From NCBI GenBank assembly GCA_028456385.1, contig JALNQF010000093.1, positions 1-64,000 of the forward strand: 64,000 nt of DNA, given 5' to 3'. Each line of letters begins with the position of its first letter. Position 1 is the stretch's first letter. Of the stretch, positions 22,313 through 34,672 are shown piece after piece. The position numbers and the translations under genes are program-made. The stretch is from Ophiosphaerella korrae (lineage: Eukaryota > Ascomycota > Dothideomycetes > Pleosporales > Phaeosphaeriaceae). The notes beneath the pieces were generated by a model that was not told where the DNA came from, did not search any database, and saw only the letters and a list, made by a program, of their open reading frames with translations.

Positions 22313-23528
22313 CTTGACAGTTTTCTCTTGTTTGTACAGCGGACTGGTCTCCAGGAGTGCGTGGTCAGGCTGGGAGGCGAGAAAAGGGTGAAGGTAAACA
22401 GAGTTCAGCCCTGTCAGCAGCGGCGTATCCGGTCGCGGGTGTCGCGGACGTTGTACCTGAAGCACAGGCACGAGTAGTTAGACAAAGATAACGATACGGC
22501 TATTTTGGTGATGAAATAAAGGCCTAGAGAGTGTGGTGGAGTAGGTAACAAGGCAGCAAAAGAGTGACGATGGACCAAGAAGTTGCATTTGCGCAGCAAC
22601 GCAGCTCGTCTCAGCCTCAGCTGGCAAGTGGGTCGCGGAAACTCGCGTCTCCCCGCGCCAGGGCGCTGCATTCCGCCCCAATCCGGCTAGGCAAACTTAG
22701 CCTGGAGCTCTGTGCTGATAAAAAAATAGGACTGCGTGGCGAGAGGGCTCTGGTTCAAGACGGCGGGAGCGCAGCTGGTTGCTTGATCAGATCCACTGAT
22801 ATTTGGCCATGGTCATCGCAGGGAGTGTCGACTATGGGAGGCCAGGAGCCGACGCCACAGCTGTTTGACTTACCCCTCCCCAAGAAGGCTGCTCAAAGAG
22901 AGCTGCGAGTGTGCCTTGCAAGGCAGTCGTGGAATGTATTTCCCTCTCAGCTCAAACTAGCCGGCGGTTGACGCCACGTGTGACTAGACTCAACCAAAGA
23001 TTCTGGTATTTGCCATGCAGTGCCAAGACACTAAAAAAAGCTTAACTCATAGAAGGATACTGCCGATATGGAATCATGCATCGGAACACAATCGTGATGA
23101 GATATGGAATCTTGCTTGCTCAGGAAACATCTTAGTCTTAAATCGAACCTCCCTTCATTTGACTAAGCCGAATCCGCCATGGCATCTGACTCAGCATGCA
23201 GATGGCTTACCAGTGGAGCCTCGATTTGGAAATAAATTTTGGTGCGACTCTACACAATTTCGACATTCATACAGTGTCTAATGATTACACATGCAGTAGA
23301 TTGGCCCGTCAGCATACCCCACAGAGCTATGACGTGACTTTGGAAATATGGCTTTTGGACTTACAGCTCGCCTACCGACAAATAGACTACAAGGATAGAC
23401 TACAATGACGGTATATAAAGAGTCCAAGATTGGAACGTAGATGCAATAATTATCATTGCAAACTTCAATTAACTTCCTTCTTCAGTCTACTTGCCCGTCA
23501 CCCATACCATAATTATCCGTGTCTAAAT
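22313..23528. other. Shared upstream region of two divergent genes
   Basis: About 1.2 kb between the MARVEL gene (minus) and the flavoprotein gene (plus). Frames here are short. The plus frame at 22564-22971 and the frames at 23015-23408 have no motifs and are treated as chance. I see no defined regulatory site. Confidence 0.5.
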
Positions 23529-24934
23529 ATGGATACTCCAGAACACGACGACACAATCGCCATTGGCTCTGGTGAAGCAGCCAAATTCATCTGCTTCAAC
23601 CGCTCCTCCACCCTCCATGTCAAAACTGCTGTCATCGAGCAAAAATGGTACGGGGCCTCCTGTCCTAATATCGCTTGTCTGCCTTCCAAAACTTTCACGT
23701 ACGCCGCTGGAATCGCGCATGAAGCCCACAAGTATGCTACAACAGGCCTGTTCAGAACAGATAACAATGGTATTGATATGAGTGCGGTTCGAGAAAGGAA
23801 AAGAGATGTGGTCAAGGGCATGTTCGAGCTGCACGAAACTGCGTTCAAGGATAGCGGTACCGAGTTTATCTGGGCCATGGGAAGTTGGCAGGTGGCCGCA
23901 AAGTGGAGATAGCGCTGAGGGATGGAGGGGAGAGAGTTGTTACCGCGGATAACATCATCATCTGCACCGGTTCGCGTGCCAAGGTCGATGACATACCCGG
24001 TCTGCAAGCCTCGAAGCCTTTGACACACATCGACATTCTGGAATTGGACCAAGTCCCCAAGCATTTGATCATCTTGGGTGGAGGGTACATCGGGTTGGAG
24101 TTTGCGCAGACATTCCGCAGATTCGGCTCTGCAGTAACGGTTCTCGATCGGAACGAGCGAATCCTGAAGCGTGAAGATAATGACGTGTCAGCTGCTTTGA
24201 TCGAGATGCTGAAAGGCGAGGGTATCGACTTTGTCACTTCAGCATCCATCTCTAACGTCCATGGTACATCTGGAGAATCAATCACTATGACTGGCGCTCA
24301 GAGTGGAAAGCCTTTCGAGATCAACGGCAGTCACCTCTTGGTTGCTAGCGGTCGTCTCCCGAATACCGAAAACACTGGCCTAGAGCTTAGCGGTGTTGAA
24401 TTGACACCTACTGGTCATGTAAAGGTTAATGAGTTTCTCCAGACAAGTGTTCCTGGAATCTTTGCAACCGGTGACTGTGCAGGATCCCCGCATTTCACGC
24501 ACATTGGTTTCGATGACTTCCGTATCGTGCGGGACTTTCTGCTGAGCAAGGAGCCATTGCGATCTACTATCGATCGCCAAGTACCATACACCCTGTATAC
24601 AAACCCCGAGCTTGCACACGTTGGATTGAGTGAGAAGGCAGCGCAAAAGGCCGGGGTCCAATATCGTCTTGCAAAAGTTCCCATGGGAGCATTTTTGAGG
24701 ACTCGAACAATGAATGCAACAGAAGGCTTTGCTAAAGCATTGGTAAGTGTGGTAGACGATTCCATTCTTGGGTTCACGGCGCTTGGCCCTCACGCTGGAG
24801 AGTTGTTGTCAGTCGTTCAGTTAGCCATGTCTGCTCGGCTACCGTATACCAGCATCTCGGAATTGATTGTGACGCATCCGACAATGAACGAAGGTTTGGT
24901 GGCATTGTTCATGGAAGTACAGCCACGAGCGTGA
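23529..24934 (+). pseudogene. Mercuric-reductase-like flavoprotein disulfide oxidoreductase, frameshifted
   Basis: This is a class I pyridine nucleotide-disulfide oxidoreductase. The N-terminal part (23529 to about 23880) has an FAD-binding segment (TIAIGSGEAAKF) and the redox pair in SCPNIACLPSK (Cys-x4-Cys). The frame then changes by one base near 23878-23885: the upstream frame runs to a stop at 23912, while the rest continues in another frame (GGRKVEIALRDGGERVV). It has the NAD(P)H-binding IILGGGYIGLEFA, the second FAD motif GIFATGDCAG, and the dimerisation domain ending MNEGLVALF. Inserting one A in the GGAAG near 23880 would restore MGKLAGGRKVE, so the lesion looks like a single-base deletion or a sequencing error. 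No intron signals explain it. Otherwise the gene is full length (about 468 residues). In mercuric reductase proper a C-terminal vicinal Cys pair binds Hg; none is visible here, so the substrate is unknown. Confidence 0.8.
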
Positions 24935-25131
24935 TTGGTGTCCAGTAAAGCCTGATGCCTTTTAGCTATTGAATTCGTTCGCCGAAATAGATTTAAGTTA
25001 TGTCGATTGCTTCTAAATGGTTATGAATCTTACGATACTATTGTTGATGACAGTTCGCGCTGAGAGATCTTCCGATTCTTTGAATGTATTGAAAGTATTT
25101 CATCCAATCCATGGTGGAAAATAACTATCTT

Positions 25132-27798
25132 CTATTGGTATTGCACCAATTTCATTCTCATAGTTGAAAGGATCTCCCCAAAAGCCCTAGCTTTATTAGA
25201 GTTTGCTAGTTTTACATTCATTGAGGCACTTACGAAATCCAAGTCTGGTAGAGTATCTACTGAAGGAAAATTCTCAACCATATTATTGATATTATTCAAG
25301 TTGAAGTCATCCCAATTAGGCTGAACAAAGTCGTTTGAAGGTGGTTGTGTGGGAGGCAATAGTTCTGAATTGGGTTGAATGTGTTGGGCATCGGTCGTGA
25401 TTGGATCGGGAGTATATTGTTCCTTCGGTATCTGAGCCGTATAGCTAGGAAATGTTCCGATCGCTGGATAGATGCCAACATTGTCGTTCGAGGGATTTTC
25501 GAGTGGCGCAGAAGTTGATTGATTGGGAGGACTGGCATACGAGCTTGAGGCCTGTGACTTGGTTCTCGGTGATATATTGTGCTCTGCCACGGCTCGGTCT
25601 ATCATATTTCTGACTGCCTGCCATGCTTTTGCGCTATTGCCTCCTCGTAGGGAACGTGATATCTGCAGTGCTCTTAGAGCGCGTTGGCGGTCTGGAGTAT
25701 CAAAAAGCGGGTTACGTAGTTCAGATAGTACATGCATGATAGCCTGGAATGAAGCCATTCCACCTATAAAAATTAGTGAAGTGCCTTGTGAATACGAACC
25801 AACATACTACCTATGTGCCACCGAAAACGCTCAGCCTCGGCATCAGTGGCTGCAGCATTGATGGTTTCTATGCAACTGATTGACTTTTCAAATATCCTAT
25901 GTTCTAAGGTTAGACCTATCTTCAGGTTGTAGCAAATTTGAAGGTTCGTAGTACTTACGATCTGCGTATTTCTGTCGAGAATACAACGTCACGATAAGCT
26001 CGAGGCATGCGTAGCCAGAACAGCAAATAACACCGCCATTGTAGTAATGATGCCAAACCTAATGCCATTCTTTGCATGGGCATTGCTGGGTCGCAAAATC
26101 TGAGATATTTCCGTTCAATCTCATCATGATATTCGCCAAGTATGACTTTGATTTCTTCGTACAGATTCTGAAGTTCCTGAGAAGGATCGGGCCGAGATGC
26201 ACCACGTAGCCCGAAGTCCAAAATTCGTCTCTCTAAGCGGTATGTACATTGTACAATCCGTCGGAGGTATCGCATGCCAACATAGCGAACCAGTTGGAAT
26301 GTGATCGGGGTGAACTTTTCTGCATCATATGGCGATGGGCCCGGGCTAGCACCGTCAACAAGATCTTCATCTTCAATATTGCGTGGGAGCAATGTTGTAT
26401 AGAAGTCCTCCGTTATGCTTGGTTCTTGTCCTTTGCATTCGGCAGCACGAAACTCCAGGTGCCCTAATTGATGCCACATGCGTCGACGAGACTCAATAGT
26501 GACAGCATCCATGGAACCTGAAGGAAATAGAGATGGGTCTCGGTGTAAACCCTGATTAAGAGCAATGCGCAAAGCAATGCCCAACAGCACCCAGGCTTTA
26601 CCTATGTACTGTCAATGGTTTTGCTGATTTGAATCAGAAATAGTACATACCCATATCATCCTCCCGTGTTATGCAAGTCAACCAAATCACAAACCCCTGG
26701 AAGATCTCCAGACTTGACGAAGTCAGATAGTTTTCTCTAGCCAAGGATATCTCGACCCCCAGCTGAAATCGGTCCAAGAGTGTCTCTTTGGTTTCGCTGA
26801 ATTTACATTGAACGACCTTCGCTGAGAGTGAATTAATTGCAGAAAAGTATATCGAAAATACAATTGGATGGCTCTCTTCGTTATACAAAGCGAATTTACG
26901 TAGGATGGTCCCCCTATGGGTAAGCCGAATCATTGGATCCACGTTTGCAAAATATACATCAAGAAGCGTGTTTCGAAGTTCCTGGCTATGAGGAAGCAGT
27001 TTATCCAGATTTGAGCCCATTGCTGCCTGCCCAAGAGAGAGCAGGTCAATCAGGCTATTCTGTGGCACTTCCTTTTTCTCTTCATCCGTCTTATCACCCA
27101 GTAGAGCTTTAATGTCTTGAATCTAACTCATTGTCAGCTTTTCAACAGTTTCCTTTAGCTATAGAATAGTGGGGAAGCGATAAGTATTTAGGAAGCAGCG
27201 ACCTAGATGTTCTGAAGCAACGCTATACCCACGAAGACTGTGATGATATGTGTCGACCTACCTCGTCTGCGAGTAGCGCAAAGTGCAATGATGAGACAAA
27301 TTGGGAACGTCCTCCATCTAATAGTAAAGTTCCATCAATCTCATCAGAAGCCATTCCTTGCCCATGTGAGGTTTGACTGTTTGAAGATGGCGTCAACTGC
27401 GACTCATAATCGTTCCTCTCTAGCTCGGCACTCGATCGAACGGACGCCGAGGGCATCGTTCCTTGGCCTGCGACCGCTTTTTCCAATAACAATTCAAGTC
27501 GATCGAGCCGCGACTGGACATCACTAGTCTTTCCGATCTTTCCGTTGCCAGCGATGCTAGGTTTTGAAATTCTGCCAGCAATTGTCTGTCCAGGAACCTG
27601 ATCCGACCAAGTACAGACATGGCTTCCTCGTGTGCAAGCTCCACATACAGGGTGTACATGGTCACATTTGACTTTTCGTCGGCGACATGTCAGACACGAT
27701 GAGATGATGCGTTGTCGGCCGCTTCCGGATTTGGCAGTCGGATTTGGCGAATGTGCCCCAGAGTTTGAATGCGTCTCGACCATTCCTAACTTTAACAT
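25132..27798 (-). CDS. Zn2Cys6 fungal transcription factor
   Basis: Five exons fit one continuous frame of 610 residues: 27798-27262, 27122-26651, 26601-25959, 25896-25811 and 25763-25132. Introns 2-5 are 47-62 bp; the first is longer (139 bp). The binuclear zinc cluster has its six Cys at residues 35, 38, 45, 52, 55 and 62 (CLTCRRRKVKC, then CGAC and C), followed by a Leu-rich dimerisation stretch (QSRLDRLELLLEKAV). The middle contains the fungal_trans domain, with VLLGIALRIALNQGLHRD joined by the intron at 26650-26602. The C-terminal third is Pro/Gln/Asn/Asp-rich, typical of an activation domain. It should act in the nucleus on CGG-type sites. It is transcribed divergently from the aldehyde dehydrogenase 1.7 kb away, which may be a target, but this is inference. 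An alternative start is Met-6 (MVETHSN). Confidence 0.9.
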
Positions 27799-27936
27799 CC
27801 AACTCTTTCCTTTATGTTACAAAGTTTGCAAAATTATTGATCGGAGGACGGCGAAGATGAGAATCCGAAAGAGTCGTGAGGCTTATCGATATCGCCCTGC
27901 ACGTGAAAGCCTCCCGAGGTCCTAACTAACTCATTC

Positions 27937-28328
27937 AACGTGTTTACTCATGACCCGACACCCTAAGACCCGGGCTAGCTCAAAAACCACCAAAAATCAC
28001 AAAAACTGTACGTTAATATCTCCACAACAGCCGAATAATAAATTCTAAGATTTTAAAATAAGCCTCGTGTACCTACTTCGAAGCTCCTATTAAATTCCTA
28101 GGATAATAGGCCTAGCTATTAACGTTAGGTTTTGACGTGCTTTACCAGTAAGCGACCCACCCCAGTAAGTGGCCCACCTCAAAAACCACCAAAAATGGCA
28201 AGAACTGTAACCTAATATCTTGACAACAACTCAATAATAAATTCTAAAATTTTACGCTAAGCCTCTTATACCTAACTAGAGGTACCTGTAGAGGCACCGG
28301 GGTGGGCCGGGTCGTGAGTAAACACGTT
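27937..28328. mobile_element. MITE dimer (head-to-tail) with inverted ends
   Basis: The ends are inverted: AACGTGTTTACTCATGACCC at the left and its near-perfect complement (CGGGTCGTGAGTAAACACGTT) at the right. Inside, a block of about 100 bp at 27975-28078 is repeated in direct orientation at 28176-28277, each starting CTCAAAAACCACCAAAAAT and including AATAATAAATTCTAA. A degenerate internal copy of the end sequence (ACGTGCTTTACCAGTAAGCG) precedes the second block, so it looks like two units in tandem. It has no coding capacity. It shares its core with the element at 34673-35070 and lies between the transcription factor and the aldehyde dehydrogenase. Confidence 0.75.
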
Positions 28329-28329
28329 A

Positions 28330-29539
28330 GGAATGGTGCTTCTATGACAAATTCTGATTCTCGAGATTTGTGCACTTGCGGTGTTGGTAGGAAGACACAA
28401 GTGTACTCTTTTCATACAATAATAAACTATATGATGCACGGGTATCTTCCAAGTTTCTTATGTCCTATATATCTCTGGAATATAAAACGCCTGATCATGT
28501 CAGTATCCGTTGACGATGCAGCTAAACATGGCAATCTACAGACAGTTTATTCTAGGCCATGTAGGTCAACAATCCCGTCCTTCTATCATGATAACCAACT
28601 GGATACTACTTAGTTCTTCCAAAAGAACGTCAGCTCGCACATACTGTTACCCTAGCGCCCCTCACATCACATCAACTCCGTGATACTCCATGGATGTGAT
28701 TAGGTGAAGACCTAGCCGAAACTACTCTACTCGGGGACTTTTCTATCACATGCTCATGTGTTTGCCCAGGGCGAGTATTTATATCTTGCGAAAATTGAGT
28801 CCAAAGATCTCAGCATATATGAGGGTATTGATCTCGAAGGATAATCCTTGGTGCCACCATCACGTGGTAATTACTCGACCTTCCGTCTGTTCCACTTAAG
28901 GATGAACTTAGAATGCTGAGCTGGGGTCATATAAGTAGTGTTGAAGGTACTCGAAGCCTCCGAGATGTTCTAGCATTGTACTGGCATCAGCAGCGGGGTC
29001 TCACAAGCAATGCCTAGGCATTCTAGGATTCCGAATGATGAAATAACAGGCCACGGTTATAAGCCTTAAGATCGATAGCGCTACATAGTAACCTGACCAG
29101 AGTCCACAAATCGCCAAGTGCGCAGTCCTGACCATTGGTTGGGTTGACGTCACGTAGTGGTTCGGAGGCTCGGATACACGACATCCGTAACTCATCACCA
29201 CGGCACCCTCCGATCTCCCGTCTTGGTAGGCCTGTTTAGTGCGCGGGCGCCTCTGTATACGCGGGAAATGGTATGTCGTCTCAGTGTATGGTAGACTACT
29301 GTGGGGTTCGGCTGTTCGGCTCACTGATGCGCAATAGAACTTCAAAAACGCACATATACATAGCAGCGGATGCCCAGGCTGTGCGGGGTATCCGGATGAC
29401 TACGGTATTGAGAAGTATATAAAGTAGGAGTCCTTGCATTCTTTCTTCAAGGGACAAGATACATCTGTAACTAGTTGAGGCAAAGCAACATATCAAAAAC
29501 ATACCTACAAACACTCTTTCTAGGGTTCCATCTAAGACA
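28330..29539. other. Upstream region of the aldehyde dehydrogenase
   Basis: Short frames only, no gene. A TATATAAA-like sequence (agtatataaagtagg) at about 29412-29426 lies roughly 120 bp before the start codon and is a plausible core promoter element of the downstream gene. Confidence 0.5.
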
Positions 29540-31199
29540 ATGGTTCAAAAACGGCTATTTATCAACAACAAAGTATGCTTACACCTTCGAAATCTGAAGG
29601 CTTATTCATATCTAATTAACGCCACAGTACGTTGATGCTACTTCGTCCGAAACCATCTCCATTTACTCTCCCCACGATGAATCTGTTGTTGCTGAAGGAA
29701 TTCAAATCGCTTCAGAAGCCGATGTCGACAAAGCAGTAGCTGCAGCTCGTGCCGCTTTTCGAGGCGAATGGAGCAAGTGGACAGCAGAACAACGCAGCGC
29801 ATTGATGCTCAAATTCGCTGATTTGATTGAAAAAAATGCTAAAATGTTGAGTGAATGGGAGACCAAAAGTATGGGTCAGCCGGTTAGCATGGCGGAGTGG
29901 ATATACTTATTAGTTGCTAAGGTATTCAGGTATGGTAGCTAGTATTGTGCCGCACCCTGTGTATAGATTGCTGACTTTGAAGACATTATGCTGGCTGGAC
30001 AGACAAAATTCCCGGCGAACAATGGCCAGAAGAGGATGGTATCTACAAAATTGTTTCGTATGATCCCATTGGAGTTTGTGCAGGTGTTGGTGCCTGGAAT
30101 GCAACTGGATTATTCTTCGCTTACAAAGTGGCTCCTGCTATTGCGACTGGATGCACATTTATTTACAAGGGGTCTGAAAAGTCACCCATTGGTGTATTGC
30201 AGCTTGGCGACTTGATCAAAGAAGCTGGATTCTCTCCTGGTGTGATCAATATTGTCACTGGTGATGGTAAGGTTGGTGCGGCGTTGGCGAGTCATATGGG
30301 CATCAACAAAATTTCTTTTACAGGGTCTGCATTCGTCGGAAAGAAGGTGCAAGAGTTGGCTGCGAAAAGGTAAGTCGTGCAACGTACCTTCGAATACTCT
30401 GCATCTGACGGACATAGTAATCTCAAGCGCGTCACCCTTGAACTTGGGGGAAAGTCACCGTCTCTTATTTTCCCGGATGCAAATATAGAGAACGCGTTGA
30501 CGCATCAATCGCAAAACTTCCTCAACAACACCACCCAGGCTTGTATTGCCGCATCCCGACTTTTTGTGCACGAAGATATCGCGGATGAGTTTGTGAAGCA
30601 GCTCAGAGTGCGGTTTGAGCAGTTCGGCCAGGCTATCGGAGCACCATCAGATCCAAAGACATTCATGGGCCCATTAGCGGATGGCAAGCAATTCGAACGT
30701 GTAATGGATTTCATGGAAATTGGCAAGACTGAAGCGCAGCTGGTGACTGGTGGCGGGAGGAAGGGCGATAGCGGCTTCTACGTCGAACCAACTATTTTCC
30801 TCAACCCCAAGGACGACGCGCGTATCTACCGTGAGGAGATATTCGGACCTGTTCTCACCATCCGGACGTTCAAGACCGAAGAAGAGGCGATCAAACTGGC
30901 GAATGACACCGAATTTGGTCTTTCGTCCTACATCTATACGGCATCGATCCCGCGCGCGCTACGATTGGCAAAGCTCCTCGATGCTGGAACGGTGAATATC
31001 AATGGGAGCCATGGGCTAGCCCCAAATATTCCATTTGGCGGAGCAAAGCAGAGTGGCATTGGGAGGGAGGGCGGAAAGGCTGGGCTTATGAACTATGTCG
31101 AGGCGAAGACTATTACTATCAAGTAAGTTTCCTGATGTTGCTGGTGTGGTTTGTGGTATGGTTTGGGTTGGGCTGACAAAGTGTAGCATGAACGCCTAG
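29540..31199 (+). CDS. NAD(P)-dependent aldehyde dehydrogenase
   Basis: An ALDH-superfamily enzyme oxidising an aldehyde to the acid in the cytosol. Five exons give 479 residues: 29540-29572, 29628-29929, 29983-30369, 30418-31122 and 31187-31199. Introns are 55, 53, 48 and 64 bp. Motifs visible are VGAWNAT and YKVAPAIATG (cofactor-binding region), FTGSAFVGKK, VTLELGGKSP with the general-base Glu, and QACIAASRLFV with the catalytic Cys at about 283. Near the end are EEIFGPVLTI and PFGGAKQSGIGRE. The length matches the family. The last exon is only 13 bases: splicing yields a NMNA end, whereas read-through stops at the TAA inside the GTAAGT donor and yields ...TITIK, so either C-terminus is possible. 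It is divergent from the Zn2Cys6 gene. Substrate is not deducible; the sequence is nearer to short-chain or betaine-type fungal ALDHs than to semialdehyde dehydrogenases. Confidence 0.92.
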
Positions 31200-31932
31200 G
31201 TGCAGAGATGGACGCCTTGCTGTGCAGCTATTACGGCATTGCATGAGTAGAAAGCATTAGCAAATTGCAAAGTAGAGATGCCCACTGTGATGCCTGAACG
31301 GGACTCGGTGTGATGAGTTGTGATATGCCAGAACCAGCCCGCAATTGATGTTTCAGGTGGTAGCTAGGCTAATGGCAGGGACGGGGATGAGTGAGGGGCA
31401 GCGCGGCAGATGCAAACCATGGTTCGCTACCAAACAATGAGCTATCGATTTGGTGCGTCGCAGGCTATGCCCACCCAGGACCGTGGCAATTAATTGGCGG
31501 CCAGACGTGGTGTATTTTGATTGTATGGAGAGGGGCGACAGGCTTCGTCACGGTGTGGCAAGCACGCGGCCTACGCCAAGTACGGCTTTTCCTGAGCAGC
31601 CAGGCCAACCAGGTGACTGGGCATGCATGTCGCCTATCGGCCGTCACACGTCACCGGCGTGATGAGCATCTTGTCGCGCACTGCATGCCTCCGACTGGTC
31701 CTGGGAACCGCCAGGGCATCGCTACCTGGGTAGGCTGTCGCTTGCGTGCATCGAGGCTGGATTTGCCATGGCGTTTCCCATCAACCGCGCGATTCCTTTG
31801 TTCACCGCGACTGTGGCCGGACGACGACTCCGTCTTATCGATTCGCCTTGACCCGCCCCGAGCTGAGCTGACTTGAGCTGCTTCTGCGCATGCCATCTCG
31901 ACACCGCCTGGGTGCATGAGAGAAATGTCGAT

Positions 31933-33441
31933 ATGACGACGTTATCCCCAGGTGCGCCCCGCCTAGCCTGCCATAGCTTTTGCTACACGAGCGTACCGTA
32001 TCCGTTGCTGGCGCGCTGACTGAGCCGTATTTCAATAGACGTCCGTGACTCGACCCTCCGCTCGCTGAAATTGACCTGTCCCTCCGCCGAAGTCGTGCAC
32101 GACGAGCCGTCGTCTGCAAGCACCGTATCGCCCATGGTGCCTCACGCCGCCCCAGATCCCTTTCGTGATGCCGACGAAGAATGGTCCGACGAAGAGCAGC
32201 TGATCACCAGGAACAGACGGAAGACACAATACGTACCGCAGCATGTCAAGGTGACGGCCACGTCGGCCGACACGAGCTCAGAGACCTCGACAGCCAGCTC
32301 ACCAAGCCCGAACCAGCTAAGCGTACGTGGAAGCCCCATGCTGCCTCCCAAGAGCCCCTCGCGGCCAGACATAAGAGTGGGCAGCAGCCAGGACGACTTG
32401 GTCCAGCGCTTCTATCAGGTCACCCGAGAGCGAGACGCCCTCAGGAAGGAGCTGCAGAGGAAGAGCACAGGTCCGTATGGAGTGCCAGCACGAGCTTCGG
32501 TTGTATACAAGTCAGAGGAGAAGACGCTGATGGAAGAGCTCCATGCCCTGCGCTATGAGATCCGAATCTGGAGCGAGGAGTATTTCAGTGGGCCTATCAG
32601 AACGAGCAGCAAGCGGCCGCATGTGCATCGAGCAAACGAGCTGTTCAGCAACCTATCCGACAATTATAATGCCTACCTGAAGCACTCAGAAGATCGGCCA
32701 TTGTTGATACAGGCATACATTTGGTCCAAGCTGCAACAGAAAATCTTTAGCAATTGGCAAAAAGGGTGTGGCTATGTGTGGGCAGGCAAGCTTGGCGACA
32801 AGAAGCTTCGTGCCATCAACGACACGCTGCGAAAAGCCGTCAAGAATGAAGAAGAAGCAGAACAATACCATCACTGGCGCTCCATGACTGTGGATCTTCT
32901 TGTTCCTCAAGTTGAGGGCAAGTGGCGTCCAACCTTCGACGCAGCTCCTGTGCTTAAATGCATATCCCGCTTTTGCTCTCGTACGCGCAGGAAACTACGC
33001 CCTTGGTCCACCCATTCTCTTCGAGAAGGAAAAGATCAATTCCATACCATCGTTTCCGCAGCCGTGGCCCTAGATCTGAAAATGAAGCGCCAACGTGCTG
33101 ACTACCGTTTCGTAACCTTTACCGGCGGGAAAAAAGACGAATACTGGGGCTATGGCTTTTATGAAAGCGAAATGGAAGATGTATATGAAGACGACGACGA
33201 CCACCCTACACGTGGATATGGCTCAACAACAAGCGCCAAGGGCCGAAGGGTCGAGTTAGCGCTTGCTCCTGCACTCGAGCGATGTGGTAATGCGAATGGG
33301 CATGTATTCGACCAGAGCTTCATACTGGTCAAGGCAGATGTGAGCTGCAAGAGGATAGACAAAAAAAAAGCGCCGCCGAGAAGTCGAGCGCATAAAGGTG
33401 GGGTCAGGAGTTTTGGCGCTGTATGGAATAAGTACGTCTGA
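31933..33441 (+). CDS. Uncharacterised protein with a coiled-coil segment
   Basis: A long open frame with protein-like composition. The shortest start is the ATG at 32134 (MVPHAAPDPFRDADEEWSDE). A better-supported model adds a short first exon 31933-31951 (MTTLSP) and an 87-bp intron with branch CTGAC and acceptor CAATAG, giving 473 residues; its donor GTGCGC is weak. The N-terminal third is acidic and Ser/Thr/Pro-rich, then a charged helix (DDLVQRFYQVTRERDALRKE) likely forms a coiled coil. The middle is a folded-looking region with WSEEYF, NYNAYLKH and QKGCGYVWAGKLGDKKLRA, followed by an acidic run (DVYEDDDDHP) and a basic tail (KRIDKKKAPPRSR). It carries no motif I can name. It probably belongs to an ascomycete-specific family found beside accessory genes. 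No membrane helix or signal peptide is seen. Confidence 0.7.
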
Positions 33442-34672
33442 CTGCATGCCAAGCCTGATGGTCTCCCCATTTGTACGATATCACACAGCAGGCGACGTTT
33501 TGATTTCAGACCATGTACCTTGCTACGCTTATCATTCTCTGTTCAATTGGCCTACATCATTGAATACTTTTTTTTTTTTTTTGGTGTCTACGGCAGTTTC
33601 TGTTCGAACACTTAGTTGCGTCATCGAATCTGCAATGCTTGCTGCATCTTTTTGTCGATTGGCAATGCGTATCTTCATAATCAACCGACCCAGAACCATA
33701 CATAGATACTTAGGCCGACGAGTAGAACTTCAGGGCAATCTTGAGACGGCAAGGCGAGTCGGGAGATTTACTGCCGCGTAAGCTCCGGTCAAGCCAACTT
33801 TGTGCGAGGGTTTTGGGTGGACATTATGCCGACACTTGTGTGTAACCCTTTGAGCATCCCAGACAGGCACTTTTCTTCACCTCTATAACTTCCAGCCCAT
33901 CGAAATGTTGATGTATCTGTTCAGTTCAATTATTAGACCCATTATTCCTATAAATCCAGAAATCTCATCCCCGCTGAATTTTACGAACATTCACAAAGAT
34001 GGCAATGGGCATGCTGTGTTGCATACAAATCACTCAACATTGGGGCTGAAACTGAATTCCTTTTGCATTCTAGACTTGTACAGGGGCTGGTAATGTTACA
34101 ATCATGATCAAACCGTGCTGCATACCTGGTAGTGCGGCACTTACTCAGCACTAAATACAGAATAGTGGTTCTTCCCGTAGAAAGGAGTTGGCAACATGGA
34201 TCGGCTGCTTTGATCCATAGATAGCCGAGGGCTTTGATCATACCGGTATGGTAAAATGCAAGTATGAAATGCCATTGATTGCCGGGGGTGTAGGTTTGCA
34301 CCTCTGGTAGACATGCGTCTCTGTAAAGTTAGCGTCACGACGCATACGTGTTTACTGGATATTATCTATACTCGTTTACATCTAGTTCTTTTATCATGTC
34401 GCAAAATACCCTTCAAGCATTAGAAAAGCTCTTATAACCGCTGCCTAAAACAGGATATTCGCCGATTTTCAAACCTTGCACGGTGGCGGCAGATTTCACT
34501 TTTAGCTTAGGGGTGCAGTATGGACATGGTCGGACAAGCACGCATGTTCAGTAGAGGGTCGTAAAAGTTAGCCGAAGACTCTTACCCCAAAAATGACCCC
34601 ACCAAAATCTTCCTCGGTTTTCAAACCTGAGCAAAGACTGTCCTGAACTGATATCTGACTAAGCTGTTATGA
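33442..34672. other. No convincing gene
   Basis: It includes a 16-base T-run near 33569-33584 and short frames without motifs. I see nothing that codes. Confidence 0.55.

Noticed and set aside
31391..31917. Overlapping plus and minus frames upstream of the uncharacterised gene
   Set aside because: GC-rich promoter-like DNA; no motif or intron logic.
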